In this document: piece after piece, positions 53,010 through 63,267 of the stretch
How positions within the stretch are numbered: the first letter of the stretch is position 1
Layout of the letters: every line of letters begins with the position of its first letter
Source of the DNA: Halospeciosus flavus
GTDB taxonomy: Archaea; Halobacteriota; Halobacteria; Halobacteriales; Halobacteriaceae
Direction of reading: 5' to 3'
Length of the DNA stretch: 64,000 nucleotides
Assembly: GCF_029814175.1 (NCBI RefSeq)
Contig: NZ_CP122312.1
Location: 1 to 64,000, forward strand
Made by a program: the position numbers and the translations under genes
The notes under the pieces: model-generated
The model's input: only the letters and a program-made list of their open reading frames with translations
Database searches by the model: none
What the model was told of the DNA's origin: nothing

Positions 53010-54290
53010 ATGAGCACTGACGACACCACGACCGAGACGGACGAATCGACCAGCAAGTGCGGCGCGAGTGAGACCACGCAGAGTTCGAGCAGTTCGACGT
53101 CGAGTTCGAAGTGCGGGGCTTCGACGTCGAGTGAGTCCTCGAAGAGCAAGTGCGATGCCTCCTCGTCCGCCACGAAGAAGAAGACCGAGGAGAAGGTCGG
53201 CTCCACCGTCGACGACTTCGAGGGCGACCCCGGGTCCCTCACGGCCGTCGGCCTCGGCCCCGGCGAACCCGAGGGGATGACCCAGCGCGCGAAAGCGGAA
53301 CTCCTCGACGCCGAGCACATCGTCGGCTACACCACCTACACGGAACTCCTGCCCGACGAAATCATCGAGCAGGCCGACGACATGTACAACACCCCGATGT
53401 GCGGGGAAGTGTCTCGGACCGAGGAGGCCATCGACCGCGCGCTCGCGGGCAACGACGTCGCCATCATCGGGAGCGGCGACCCCAACGTGTACGCGCTCGC
53501 GGGTCTCGCACTCGAAATCGTCGAGTCGAAGGGCGCGACCGCCTCGATGCTCGACTTCGAGGTCGTGCCGGGCGTCCCGGCCGCGCAGTCCTGTGGCGCC
53601 CGCCTCGGCGCGCCGCTGGTGAACGACTCGGTGAGCGTCTCACTCTCCGACCACCTGACGCCGATGCCCGAAATCGAGTCGCGACTCCACGCGGTCGCCG
53701 GCGAGAGCTTCACCATCTCCATCTACAACCCCTGGAGCCGCAAGCGCCGCGAGAACTTCCAGAAGGCCTGCGAGATCCTCCTCACCCACCGCGACGAAGA
53801 CACGCCGGTGGGTATCGTCCACGGCGCGAGCCGGGACGACGAGGCAGTCGAGATCACGACACTCGGCGAACTGGAGGCGTACGGCGAGACGGACCTCGTC
53901 GACATGACGACGACCATCGTCGTCGGCAACGAGGAGACGTACGTCTGGGACGGCCGGATGGTCACGCCCCGTGGCTACGAGAGCAAGTACGACTACTGGA
54001 CCATGTACCGAGTCACCATCGACAGAGACGCCTGTACCGGCGTGTTCGCCTGCCTGACGCGCGACCCCCGGTTCGTCGAGGACGCCGAAGGGCTGGCGAC
54101 GCTCGACCCCGACGCCGACCCCGCTCCGCCAGCGGGGGCCGACAGCGGAACCGTCGAGACGGACGCGGAGACGGTCGTCGGCGAGTTCGACGACGAGCGT
54201 GTCGACGAGGCCGAGCAGGCCGCGGCCGCCTGCCCGTTCGACGCGATCCGCGTCGAGGAACTGGACACGGAGCCGGAGGTGTCGCCGTGA
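53010..54290 (+). CDS. cbiH2: CbiH-type methyltransferase with Cys-repeat N-terminus and fused ferredoxin-like C-terminus
   Basis: A 426-aa three-part protein. Residues 14-55 are Ser/Thr rich with three short Cys repeats (SKCGAS, SKCGAS, SKCDAS). About 66-325 is a CbiH methyltransferase (VGLGPGEPEGMTQRAKAEL, IIGSGDPNVYALAGL, EVVPGVPAAQSCGARLGAPL, SIYNPWSRKR). About 330-420 resembles a single-cluster ferredoxin with Cys at CTGVFAC and a third in CPFDAIRV, the Cx5C...CP pattern of 3Fe-4S types. The next gene starts inside its stop. The fusion suggests electron transfer coupled to ring contraction, or cobalt handling by the Cys repeats; both are inference. Confidence 0.85.
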   Translation: MSTDDTTTETDESTSKCGASETTQSSSSSTSSSKCGASTSSESSKSKCDASSSATKKKTEEKVGSTVDDFEGDPGSLTAVGLGPGEPEGMTQRAKAELLDAEHIVGYTTYTELLPDEIIEQADDMYNTPMCGEVSRTEEAIDRALAGNDVAIIGSGDPNVYALAGLALEIVESKGATASMLDFEVVPGVPAAQSCGARLGAPLVNDSVSVSLSDHLTPMPEIESRLHAVAGESFTISIYNPWSRKRRENFQKACEILLTHRDEDTPVGIVHGASRDDEAVEITTLGELEAYGETDLVDMTTTIVVGNEETYVWDGRMVTPRGYESKYDYWTMYRVTIDRDACTGVFACLTRDPRFVEDAEGLATLDPDADPAPPAGADSGTVETDAETVVGEFDDERVDEAEQAAAACPFDAIRVEELDTEPEVSP

Positions 54291-54961
54291 GCATCCAGGT
54301 CGACACCCCGGACACCTTGCTCGCCGCGCACCCCGAGACGGCCTACTTCTGGGGCCACGTCGCCGGGAGCGGCGAACTCCGTGAGTCCTGCATCTCGCTC
54401 ACGACCGGCGACGAAATCGCGGCCGACCGCCTCGCGGCCATCGCAGGCGGCGCGCAGGTCGACCACCGCATCGCCGAACGCGACTACGCCCACGACACCA
54501 CCGTCACGCGCCGGCAGGACGAGTACACGGTGCAGGTGTTCGGCGACGTCTCGCGGCGGGCGGCCGCCGCGTTCGGCCTCCCGCTCGACGGCGAGGCCGG
54601 CGGCTACCGCTTCGACGCCTTCGCCGGCCACGAACGCCAACTCCTCCGGGGTCTCATCGAGGCGTGTGGCACCGTCTGCTTCAAGTCCTCGACCGGGACC
54701 GTCGGTCTCTCGTTCGTCCACGAGGACGAGCGCCTGTTAGAACGGATCCAGACCCTCCTCGGGGACCTCCCCGTCGACGCGCCGACGAACGACCTCGACA
54801 AGGCCTCTTCGGGCTACTGGTTCGGTGTCGACGACGCGGCCGTCCCCACGGTCGGCCCGTGGCTCTACGAGGAGAGCGAGGAGTCGGGGCTGTTCGCGCC
54901 ATCGCGGCGGCGAAAGCTCCGCAAGAGCCTCGAACAGGCCGAAACCAAGTCGCGGTGGTAG
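54287..54961 (+). CDS. Cobalamin operon protein with a LAGLIDADG homing-endonuclease fold, catalytic motifs degenerate
   Basis: A 224-aa protein. Two LAGLIDADG-like helices are visible: FWGHVAGSGE at residues 21-30 and LLRGLIEACG at 119-128. Each is followed by the expected beta-strand pattern (LRESCISLTTGDEIAADRLAAIA; TVCFKSSTGTVGLSFVHEDERLLERIQTLLGD). In both motifs the metal-binding acidic residue is replaced (Ser28; Cys127), so DNA cleavage is unlikely. It starts at a GTG overlapping the cbiH2 stop and ends three bases before cbiX, so it is an integral operon member rather than an inserted element. Function unknown. Confidence 0.75.
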   Translation: MSIQVDTPDTLLAAHPETAYFWGHVAGSGELRESCISLTTGDEIAADRLAAIAGGAQVDHRIAERDYAHDTTVTRRQDEYTVQVFGDVSRRAAAAFGLPLDGEAGGYRFDAFAGHERQLLRGLIEACGTVCFKSSTGTVGLSFVHEDERLLERIQTLLGDLPVDAPTNDLDKASSGYWFGVDDAAVPTVGPWLYEESEESGLFAPSRRRKLRKSLEQAETKSRW

Positions 54962-54964
54962 CCT

Positions 54965-56199
54965 GTGAGTCGAACCGGACCCACGACGGACGCGAGCACC
55001 GGCGCGCTGGAAGACGAAGCCATCCTGCTGGTCGGACACGGCTCGCGCCGCGAGAAGTCGAACGAACAGGTGCGCGACCTCGCCGCCGGACTCGAAGACC
55101 GCCTCGGCGTCCCCGTCGACGCGGGCTTCCTCGAACTCGCCGAACCCACTATCCCGGACGCCATCGCCGGTCTCGCCCCCTCAGTCTCGACCATTTCGGT
55201 CGTTCACCTCTCGCTGTTCGCGGCGAGCCACGTGAAAAACGACGTGCCCACGGCACTCCAGCAGGCCCGCGCCGACCACCCCAACGTGACCCTCGAGAAC
55301 GGCTCGCACCTCGGCGTCCACCCGGCCATCGTCGATCTGCTGGGCGACCGCGCCACCGCCGTCGAAGAGGACCTCGGCGTCACCAGAGAGGAGGACGACG
55401 TGGCGGTGGTGCTCTGCGCCCGCGGGTCGAGCGACCCCGACGCGAACGCCGACGTCCACAAACTCGCCCGCCTGCTCTACGAGGGGCGGGGTTCTCGCGG
55501 GTGGAGGCGACCTTCGTCGGCGTCACCGAACCGACGCTCGACGAGACGCTCCACGACGTCGCCAAACACCGTCCCGACGGCGTGGTCGTCGTGCCTTACA
55601 TGCTCGGCGACGGCGTCCTCACGGGCCGCATCCGCGATGGCGCCGCCGAGTTCGACGAGGAATATCCCTACGTCGACGCCGCCTGTGGCGACCCGCTCGG
55701 CACCGACGCTCGCCTGTTGGACGTTCTCGGCGACCGCTGGCAGGAGGCCCGCACGGACAGCGTCGAGATGTCGTGTGACACCTGCAAGTACAAGGTGGAA
55801 CTCGACGGCTACGAGTCGGACGTCGGCGGTGCGAAGGCGATGCTCCGGGCGCTCACCCATCAGGAGGCCCACGCCGACCGCGAGGACGTCGCGGACGACC
55901 CCCACACGCACGACGCCCCCGCGAAACACGTCGCCGTCTGCACGAACCAGACCTGCGCGGCCGACGGCGCGCCGGCCGTCCTCGAACGTCTCAGACAGCA
56001 AGTTCGCGACTCCGAGGAGTGTGACGCTCGAGTCACTCGCACCTCCTGTCTCGGACAGTGTGGCGACGGCCCGAACGTCGCCGTCTACCCCGACGGAGTC
56101 TGGTACCAGCGCGTCGACGCCGACGACGCCGAACGCATCGTCACCTCGCACCTCGACCGCGAGCGCATCGTCTCCGACCTCGACTCCCAACTGCTGTAG
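54965..56199 (+). pseudogene. cbiX: Sirohydrochlorin cobaltochelatase with C-terminal ferredoxin domain, frameshifted
   Basis: CbiX inserts cobalt into sirohydrochlorin. The first half (LLVGHGSRREKSNEQV with the metal-binding His, VVHLSLFAASHVKNDVP with the second) is in one frame. Near 55486 one G is missing from a G run (GAGGGGCGGGG), and the second CbiX half (FVGVTEPTLDETL, VVVPYMLGDGVLTGRI) continues in another frame to the stop at 56199. The last 100 residues are a thioredoxin-like 2Fe-2S ferredoxin (CTNQTC, then TSCLGQCGDGPNV). The corrected protein has about 411 aa. The break is in a homopolymer and is probably an error. The start is the GTG at 54965. Confidence 0.88.
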
Positions 56200-56204
56200 T
56201 ACTC

Positions 56205-56576
56205 ATGAGCTGTCACGAACTCGAAGCCCTACGACTCGGTCTGATGAACGTCCTCGGCACGGAAGACCGGAGCGCCCGCGAACACGCCGAGAAAGAACTG
56301 GAAGGTCACCTGAGCGGTCCCATCGAGGGACTCGCGAACGCCCAGTCGTTCTCGGCACTCCAGCGACACCTCGACGCCGCGCTCGTCGACCTCGAAGAGG
56401 AGGTGGCGACGGCCGACGAGTCCGACCCGGACTACGACTACCTCCGGGGTCGTCTCGTCGCCGTCCGCGACGCCGAGCGTTCGCTGGCGCGCATCGCCGA
56501 CCACGGTGAGACGTTCCTCGACGACCTCGGCGAGACCCACCACTCCCTCCACGACGCCTTCCCGGCCGATGGCTGA
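56205..56576 (+). CDS. DUF3209 family protein
   Basis: A 123-aa helical protein beginning MSCHELEALRLGLMNVLG, the conserved start of the DUF3209 family, which occurs in haloarchaeal and some bacterial cobalamin clusters. A Cys-His pair sits at residues 3-4 and a further His pair near 111 (THHSLHDAF), which could bind metal. Function is not known; its position between cbiX and the propeller gene suggests cobalt or corrin handling. The PQQ-like gene overlaps its end by 8 bp. Confidence 0.82.
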   Translation: MSCHELEALRLGLMNVLGTEDRSAREHAEKELEGHLSGPIEGLANAQSFSALQRHLDAALVDLEEEVATADESDPDYDYLRGRLVAVRDAERSLARIADHGETFLDDLGETHHSLHDAFPADG

Positions 56577-57771
56577 CGCGAACCTCGGCGACGTCGACCC
56601 CGCCGGTTCGCGACAACTCGGCCGCCGGTCGGCCGTCTGCGCCGTCGACGACCAGGTGATCGTCGGACTGGCGGACGGCAGCCTCGTCGGCTTCGACGCC
56701 GACCTCGAAGAGCAGTGGCGCGTCCCCGGCTTCGAGGGGAGTGTCGTCACGCTCGTCCCGTTCGCCGACGGCGTCCTCGCGGGCGAGCGCGGCGCGGACG
56801 GCGAAGTACGATACTACGACGACGAGACGGGCACCCTCCGGTGGGGCCGCAGCACCGCCGACGAGGTTGGCGACCCCCAACGGGACACCCGCTTCTTCCT
56901 GCCGTTCGTCGTCGACGCGGTCGTGGACGGCGAGCGCGCCTACGTCGCCGCCCGCCGCTACGAGCGCGGCGACGGGGGAAGCTGGACCTTCGAGAGTGTC
57001 GTCTACGCGTTCGATACCTCGGGAGAAGAGGTGTGGCGCTACCGAACCGACGCCTCTCCCATCTCGCTGGACGCGCGCGACGGACGGGTGGCCGTCGCGT
57101 ACAACCGCTGTCCCGGCGACCACCAGGACGGACTTCTCGTCCTCGACGCCGAGACCGGCGACGTTCGACGGCGATGGGACCCGCCAGGCGACGGCCAGCG
57201 GCGGGTTGGCGACGTCTCACTCGTCGAGTCCGGTATGATCGTGGTGAGTCACGCCGACTACCGTGGCTACGCGCTCGATTCGGGAGGAGTTCGCTGGTCG
57301 CTCGACCTCGGTCGACCTGTCGAGCGGGGGGACGAGAGGGTGTACGCCTACCCGAACCACGTCCACGCGACCGACGCGGGTGCGGTGTTCGTCACAGGAA
57401 ACACCTACCCCGAGGACGGCCGCGAGACGGACGCTCGTCACCCGAACGAACACACGGCTGTCGGTGTCGATTCGGGTGGCGAACGCCGGTGGACTGCCGA
57501 CGTGGGCGGATTCAGCCACGAAATCGCCGCCGACGGAGATACTGTCGCCGTTCCGGTCGCCCAACACTTCCGCGAGCGGGACGCCGGTCGCCACGGCGTC
57601 GACAGCTACGGCGTGGGGACAGGTGTGGAGGGGACGGTCGATACAACGGGCGTCGCGACCGCCGTGGCGCTCGACAGTGACCGACTGGCGGCCGTCGAGG
57701 AACCGGTCGCCTACCACGACGACGGCGCGGTGCACGGGGAGTATCGACTCCTCGTTCGGCGGGTCAATTGA
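56569..57771 (+). CDS. PQQ-like beta-propeller repeat protein
   Basis: A 400-aa protein of repeated blade motifs (IVGLADGSLVGFDADLEEQWRV, VVYAFDTSGEEVWRYRTD, LLVLDAETGDVRRRWD, RGYALDSGGVRWSLDLG, TAVGVDSGGERRWTADVG), each with the outer-strand pattern of PQQ-type propellers. There is no signal peptide, so it should be cytoplasmic. It overlaps the DUF3209 gene and ends the cobalamin operon. Ligand unknown; a scaffold role is possible. Confidence 0.85.
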   Translation: MADANLGDVDPAGSRQLGRRSAVCAVDDQVIVGLADGSLVGFDADLEEQWRVPGFEGSVVTLVPFADGVLAGERGADGEVRYYDDETGTLRWGRSTADEVGDPQRDTRFFLPFVVDAVVDGERAYVAARRYERGDGGSWTFESVVYAFDTSGEEVWRYRTDASPISLDARDGRVAVAYNRCPGDHQDGLLVLDAETGDVRRRWDPPGDGQRRVGDVSLVESGMIVVSHADYRGYALDSGGVRWSLDLGRPVERGDERVYAYPNHVHATDAGAVFVTGNTYPEDGRETDARHPNEHTAVGVDSGGERRWTADVGGFSHEIAADGDTVAVPVAQHFRERDAGRHGVDSYGVGTGVEGTVDTTGVATAVALDSDRLAAVEEPVAYHDDGAVHGEYRLLVRRVN

Positions 57772-57791
57772 ACAGTTGTACAACTGTTCAA
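57768..57791. promoter_or_regulatory. 24-bp perfect palindrome at the end of the cobalamin operon
   Basis: TTGAACAGTTGT followed immediately by its exact reverse complement. It includes the stop codon of the propeller gene and lies 95 bp from the end of the convergent katG gene. It could be a regulator site or a transcription-stop hairpin for both genes, though it lacks the T-run usual for archaeal terminators. Confidence 0.45.
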
Positions 57792-57885
57792 CTGTTTCGA
57801 CGGGCGCGAAGAGCGGCCGACTCGACGCCCGAGACGTGCCGTTCGACCACGGCGAAGGAGAAAGAAGAGAGACGTCGTAGCCGAC

Positions 57886-60369
<2,484 letters not shown>

Positions 60370-61080
60370 CTACGCGAAGAGGGAGACGGCGAACGCGAGG
60401 ACGACGGCGCTCGACGCGAGTTCGACGGCGGCGTGGACCCGGCGACTGCGGCCGCGTGCGAGCGAGAAGACGCCGCCGAGTCCGGTCCCGACGAACCCCA
60501 TCGTCGCGGTGAGGACGACGGCGTAGGCGACGATAGCGAGGCCGGTCGCGTCCATCCCGGACGTTGGGAGCACGGCCGAGACGAGCGCGAGCATGCTCAC
60601 TGGCGGCGAGAGCGCGAACAGCGAGCCGACGACGCTGGTCCGGAGGTAGTCCGTCCGGGTCTGGTGGTCGTGTGCGTGGAGGTGGTCGTGCGCGTAGGCG
60701 AGTGTCCTCGACACCGGGCCGGACGTACCGGACGCTGTCGGACGGGCTGGCAGTCCGCGGAGTCGCCGTGTTCCGGTGGCCGCGAGCAACAGTGCGACGG
60801 CCACGAGAACGGACCCGGCGAGTAGCGTGCCGGCGGTGTCGATACCCGCCGGTGCGGCGGTCGCGGTCCGTCCGACGAGGGTGAGGAGCGCAACCCACGC
60901 GAGGACGACGACCACGTGGCCGACGGCGAAGCTCCCGCCGACGAACGCAGCGTGACGCCACCCGTCGGTATCGCTGGTGAGCGCCGAGATGCCGGCGGCG
61001 TGGTCTGGCTCGAAGCCGTGAGTGACTCCCAGTACGGCCGCGGCGACGAGGACGCCCGCCGTCGTCCCACCGGCTGCCAT
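60370..61080 (-). CDS. NiCoT-type nickel/cobalt transporter
   Basis: A 236-aa membrane protein with six or so hydrophobic segments. The second-helix metal signature HX4DH is present (THGFEPDHAAGISALTSD), and a His-rich loop (HDHLHAHDHQ) near residue 130 could hold metal ions. Both features mark the NiCoT/RcnA group. Its ATG overlaps the TGA of the chelatase gene (TGATG), so the two are cotranscribed, which points to cobalt for cobalamin. A GTG at 61083 is an alternative start. Confidence 0.85.
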   Translation of the reverse strand: MAAGGTTAGVLVAAAVLGVTHGFEPDHAAGISALTSDTDGWRHAAFVGGSFAVGHVVVVLAWVALLTLVGRTATAAPAGIDTAGTLLAGSVLVAVALLLAATGTRRLRGLPARPTASGTSGPVSRTLAYAHDHLHAHDHQTRTDYLRTSVVGSLFALSPPVSMLALVSAVLPTSGMDATGLAIVAYAVVLTATMGFVGTGLGGVFSLARGRSRRVHAAVELASSAVVLAFAVSLFA

Positions 61081-63233
61081 CACCGCTCACCTCCCGTCGC
61101 CTCGCGGACCGCACCAGCCACCCGTTCGGGCGTCAGGGCGTCGAGAGGAATCCGCTCGCCGCCGGTCGCTTCGACGACGTCGCCGACGAGGCTCGTCCGG
61201 CCGCCGCTACCGGCGTCGACGACGAGGACACGCGCGCCACGCGCCGCGAGGCGGCGGGCCGCGTCCCAGGTGTCCGCAGTGGGCGTGTCGGTGCCGGCGT
61301 TGGCCTTTCCATCGGTCACGAGCACGACGACCGCCGCCTCGGGATCGGCCCGGGCCAACACGTCGGTGGCGGCACGGAGACCCGCGGGAAGTGGCGTCCG
61401 ATCACCGGTCGGAAGCGACTTCAGGTGCCGAGCAGCGAGGTCGACGCTCTCGGTCGGTGGGAGCACCACGTCGGCATCGTCGCCCGCGAACGTGACTACC
61501 GACACCGCGTCACGTTGCTCGTAGGCGTCGCGCAGCAGGTCCAGGGCGACGCCCTTGGCGGCGCGCATCGGCCCACGCATCGACGCACTAGCGTCGACGG
61601 CGAAGACGACGAGTGCCGACTGCTCACCGGTCCGGACCGACCGCCGCAGGTCGCGAGACTCGACTCGGTCGCTCCCACGAGCGGCGGCCGCGCGGACGGA
61701 GGCGGCGGCGTCGACACGGTCCGTAGTCGCGTCTGTGGACTCCGTTCGAACGCGGGCGCCACGCCCTCCCGCACTCGGTGTCGCCGTCGCCCGACCGGAC
61801 CCGCCGGCTCCGCGTTCGGCGTCGGGCGTGCCGACCTCGGGCGCGGCGCCCGCACCGGTCTCGACCGTCTCTGCTCGCGGCTGGCCGGGCACGAGCGGGA
61901 CACCTTCCTCTCCCTCGTCGCCGGTCGTCTCACCGTCTCCGCCGGTGTCGTCCTCCGGCCCATCGTCACCGGGTTCGTTTCCCGTCTCGGATTCGGCGTC
62001 GCCAGTACCCGATCCGCCGCTCCCGGGGCGCGGTTCCGGACCGACGCCCGAGTCCTCGCTTCCGTCGCCGTCACCACCGTCGGAAGGTTCGTCGTCAGTT
62101 TTGTCGCCGGTCTCGTCACCACTGTCTGCCGGTTCGTCGCCAGTCTCAGAGTCGTCAGCGTCTCCGTCCGTCTCCGCGTCTGCATTTTCCTCACTCTCAC
62201 CGGCGTCCCCGTCTTCGAACTGGTTGTCGACGACGTCCTCGGGGTCGGGGGCGTCCTCGAAGGGGCGGGACTGGAGACGGTGGGGGAGCGCGAGTTCGGC
62301 GGCGTGGCGGACGTCCGACTCCACGACCGTGGGGCGCCCGTCGAGAGCAGCGAGCGTCCGGGCGGCGCGTGCCGTCGCGATGTCGGCGCGGTGGCCCTCC
62401 ACGCCCGCGTCGCGACAGAGGTCGGCGATTTCGCGAGCCAGCGAGTCGGGGAGATCGACGTCGACCAGGAGGTCGCGGGCATCGAGCAGGCGTTCACGAA
62501 CCGCCTCGGTTTCGGCCGTGTAGTCGGCGTCGAACCCGTCGAGTGCCCGTTCGAGGATCTCGACGCGGTCGTCGAGATCAGTCGCTCCTGTCACCTCGAC
62601 CTGGAGGTCGAAACGGTCGCGGAACTGTGGGCGCAAGTCGCCCTCCTCGGGGTTCATCGTACCGACGAGCGTGAAGTCGGCGGGGTGAGTGACCGAGACG
62701 CCGTCGGTCTCGACGCGGTTGACGCCCGAGGCGGCCGCGTCGAGGAGTACGTCGACGAGGTGGTCGTCGAGGAGGTTCACTTCGTCCACGTAGAGGAACC
62801 CCCGGTTGGCCCGCGCGAGTAAGCCTGGGTTGAACTCGGCGTCGCCGGCGAGGGCGTCCGCGACGGAGAGCGACCCGACGACGCGCTCCCGCGACGCCCC
62901 CAGCGGGAGCGTGACGAACGGGACGGGTCGCGTCTCCACGGGCGGGTCCTCGCGCACTCGACACGACGAGCACTGCGCTTCGGTGTCGTCCGGCGGACAG
63001 CCGTAGGGACAGTCCGTGACGGCGCGCTGATCGGGAAGGAGCGCCGCCAACGCGCGGGCCGCCGTCGACTTCGCCGTCCCCTTCTCGCCGCGGACGAGGA
63101 GTCCGTCGAGCGCGTCGTTCGCCCCGACGGCGAGGAGTGCCTCCTTCAACCCGCCCTGCCCGACGACGGCGGGGAACGGCGTCGACGCCCGCGAGGCCGT
63201 CGACACCTTTTTGCCTTCAGGTAAATCAACCAT
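61080..63233 (-). CDS. Fused ChlI-ChlD-type chelatase ATPase subunit (cobaltochelatase)
   Basis: A 717-aa protein with an AAA+ domain (residues about 15-340; Walker A GEKGTAKST at 49-57, Walker B GFLYVDEVNLL), a Cys4 insertion (DCPYGCPPDDTEAQCSSC, about 82-99), a long Asp/Glu/Gly-rich linker (about 350-500) and a VWA domain with the MIDAS motif DASAS (Asp547). It should drive ATP-dependent metal insertion together with CobN, whose gene starts 34 bp away on the other strand. The start is the ATG at 63233 (MVDLPEGKK); a longer open frame upstream runs antisense to cobN. Magnesium chelatase is less likely in an archaeon without chlorophyll. Confidence 0.88.
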   Translation of the reverse strand: MVDLPEGKKVSTASRASTPFPAVVGQGGLKEALLAVGANDALDGLLVRGEKGTAKSTAARALAALLPDQRAVTDCPYGCPPDDTEAQCSSCRVREDPPVETRPVPFVTLPLGASRERVVGSLSVADALAGDAEFNPGLLARANRGFLYVDEVNLLDDHLVDVLLDAAASGVNRVETDGVSVTHPADFTLVGTMNPEEGDLRPQFRDRFDLQVEVTGATDLDDRVEILERALDGFDADYTAETEAVRERLLDARDLLVDVDLPDSLAREIADLCRDAGVEGHRADIATARAARTLAALDGRPTVVESDVRHAAELALPHRLQSRPFEDAPDPEDVVDNQFEDGDAGESEENADAETDGDADDSETGDEPADSGDETGDKTDDEPSDGGDGDGSEDSGVGPEPRPGSGGSGTGDAESETGNEPGDDGPEDDTGGDGETTGDEGEEGVPLVPGQPRAETVETGAGAAPEVGTPDAERGAGGSGRATATPSAGGRGARVRTESTDATTDRVDAAASVRAAAARGSDRVESRDLRRSVRTGEQSALVVFAVDASASMRGPMRAAKGVALDLLRDAYEQRDAVSVVTFAGDDADVVLPPTESVDLAARHLKSLPTGDRTPLPAGLRAATDVLARADPEAAVVVLVTDGKANAGTDTPTADTWDAARRLAARGARVLVVDAGSGGRTSLVGDVVEATGGERIPLDALTPERVAGAVREATGGER

Positions 63234-63267
63234 ACTTGCAATAGCACAACAGAGGTTTAATAGAATT

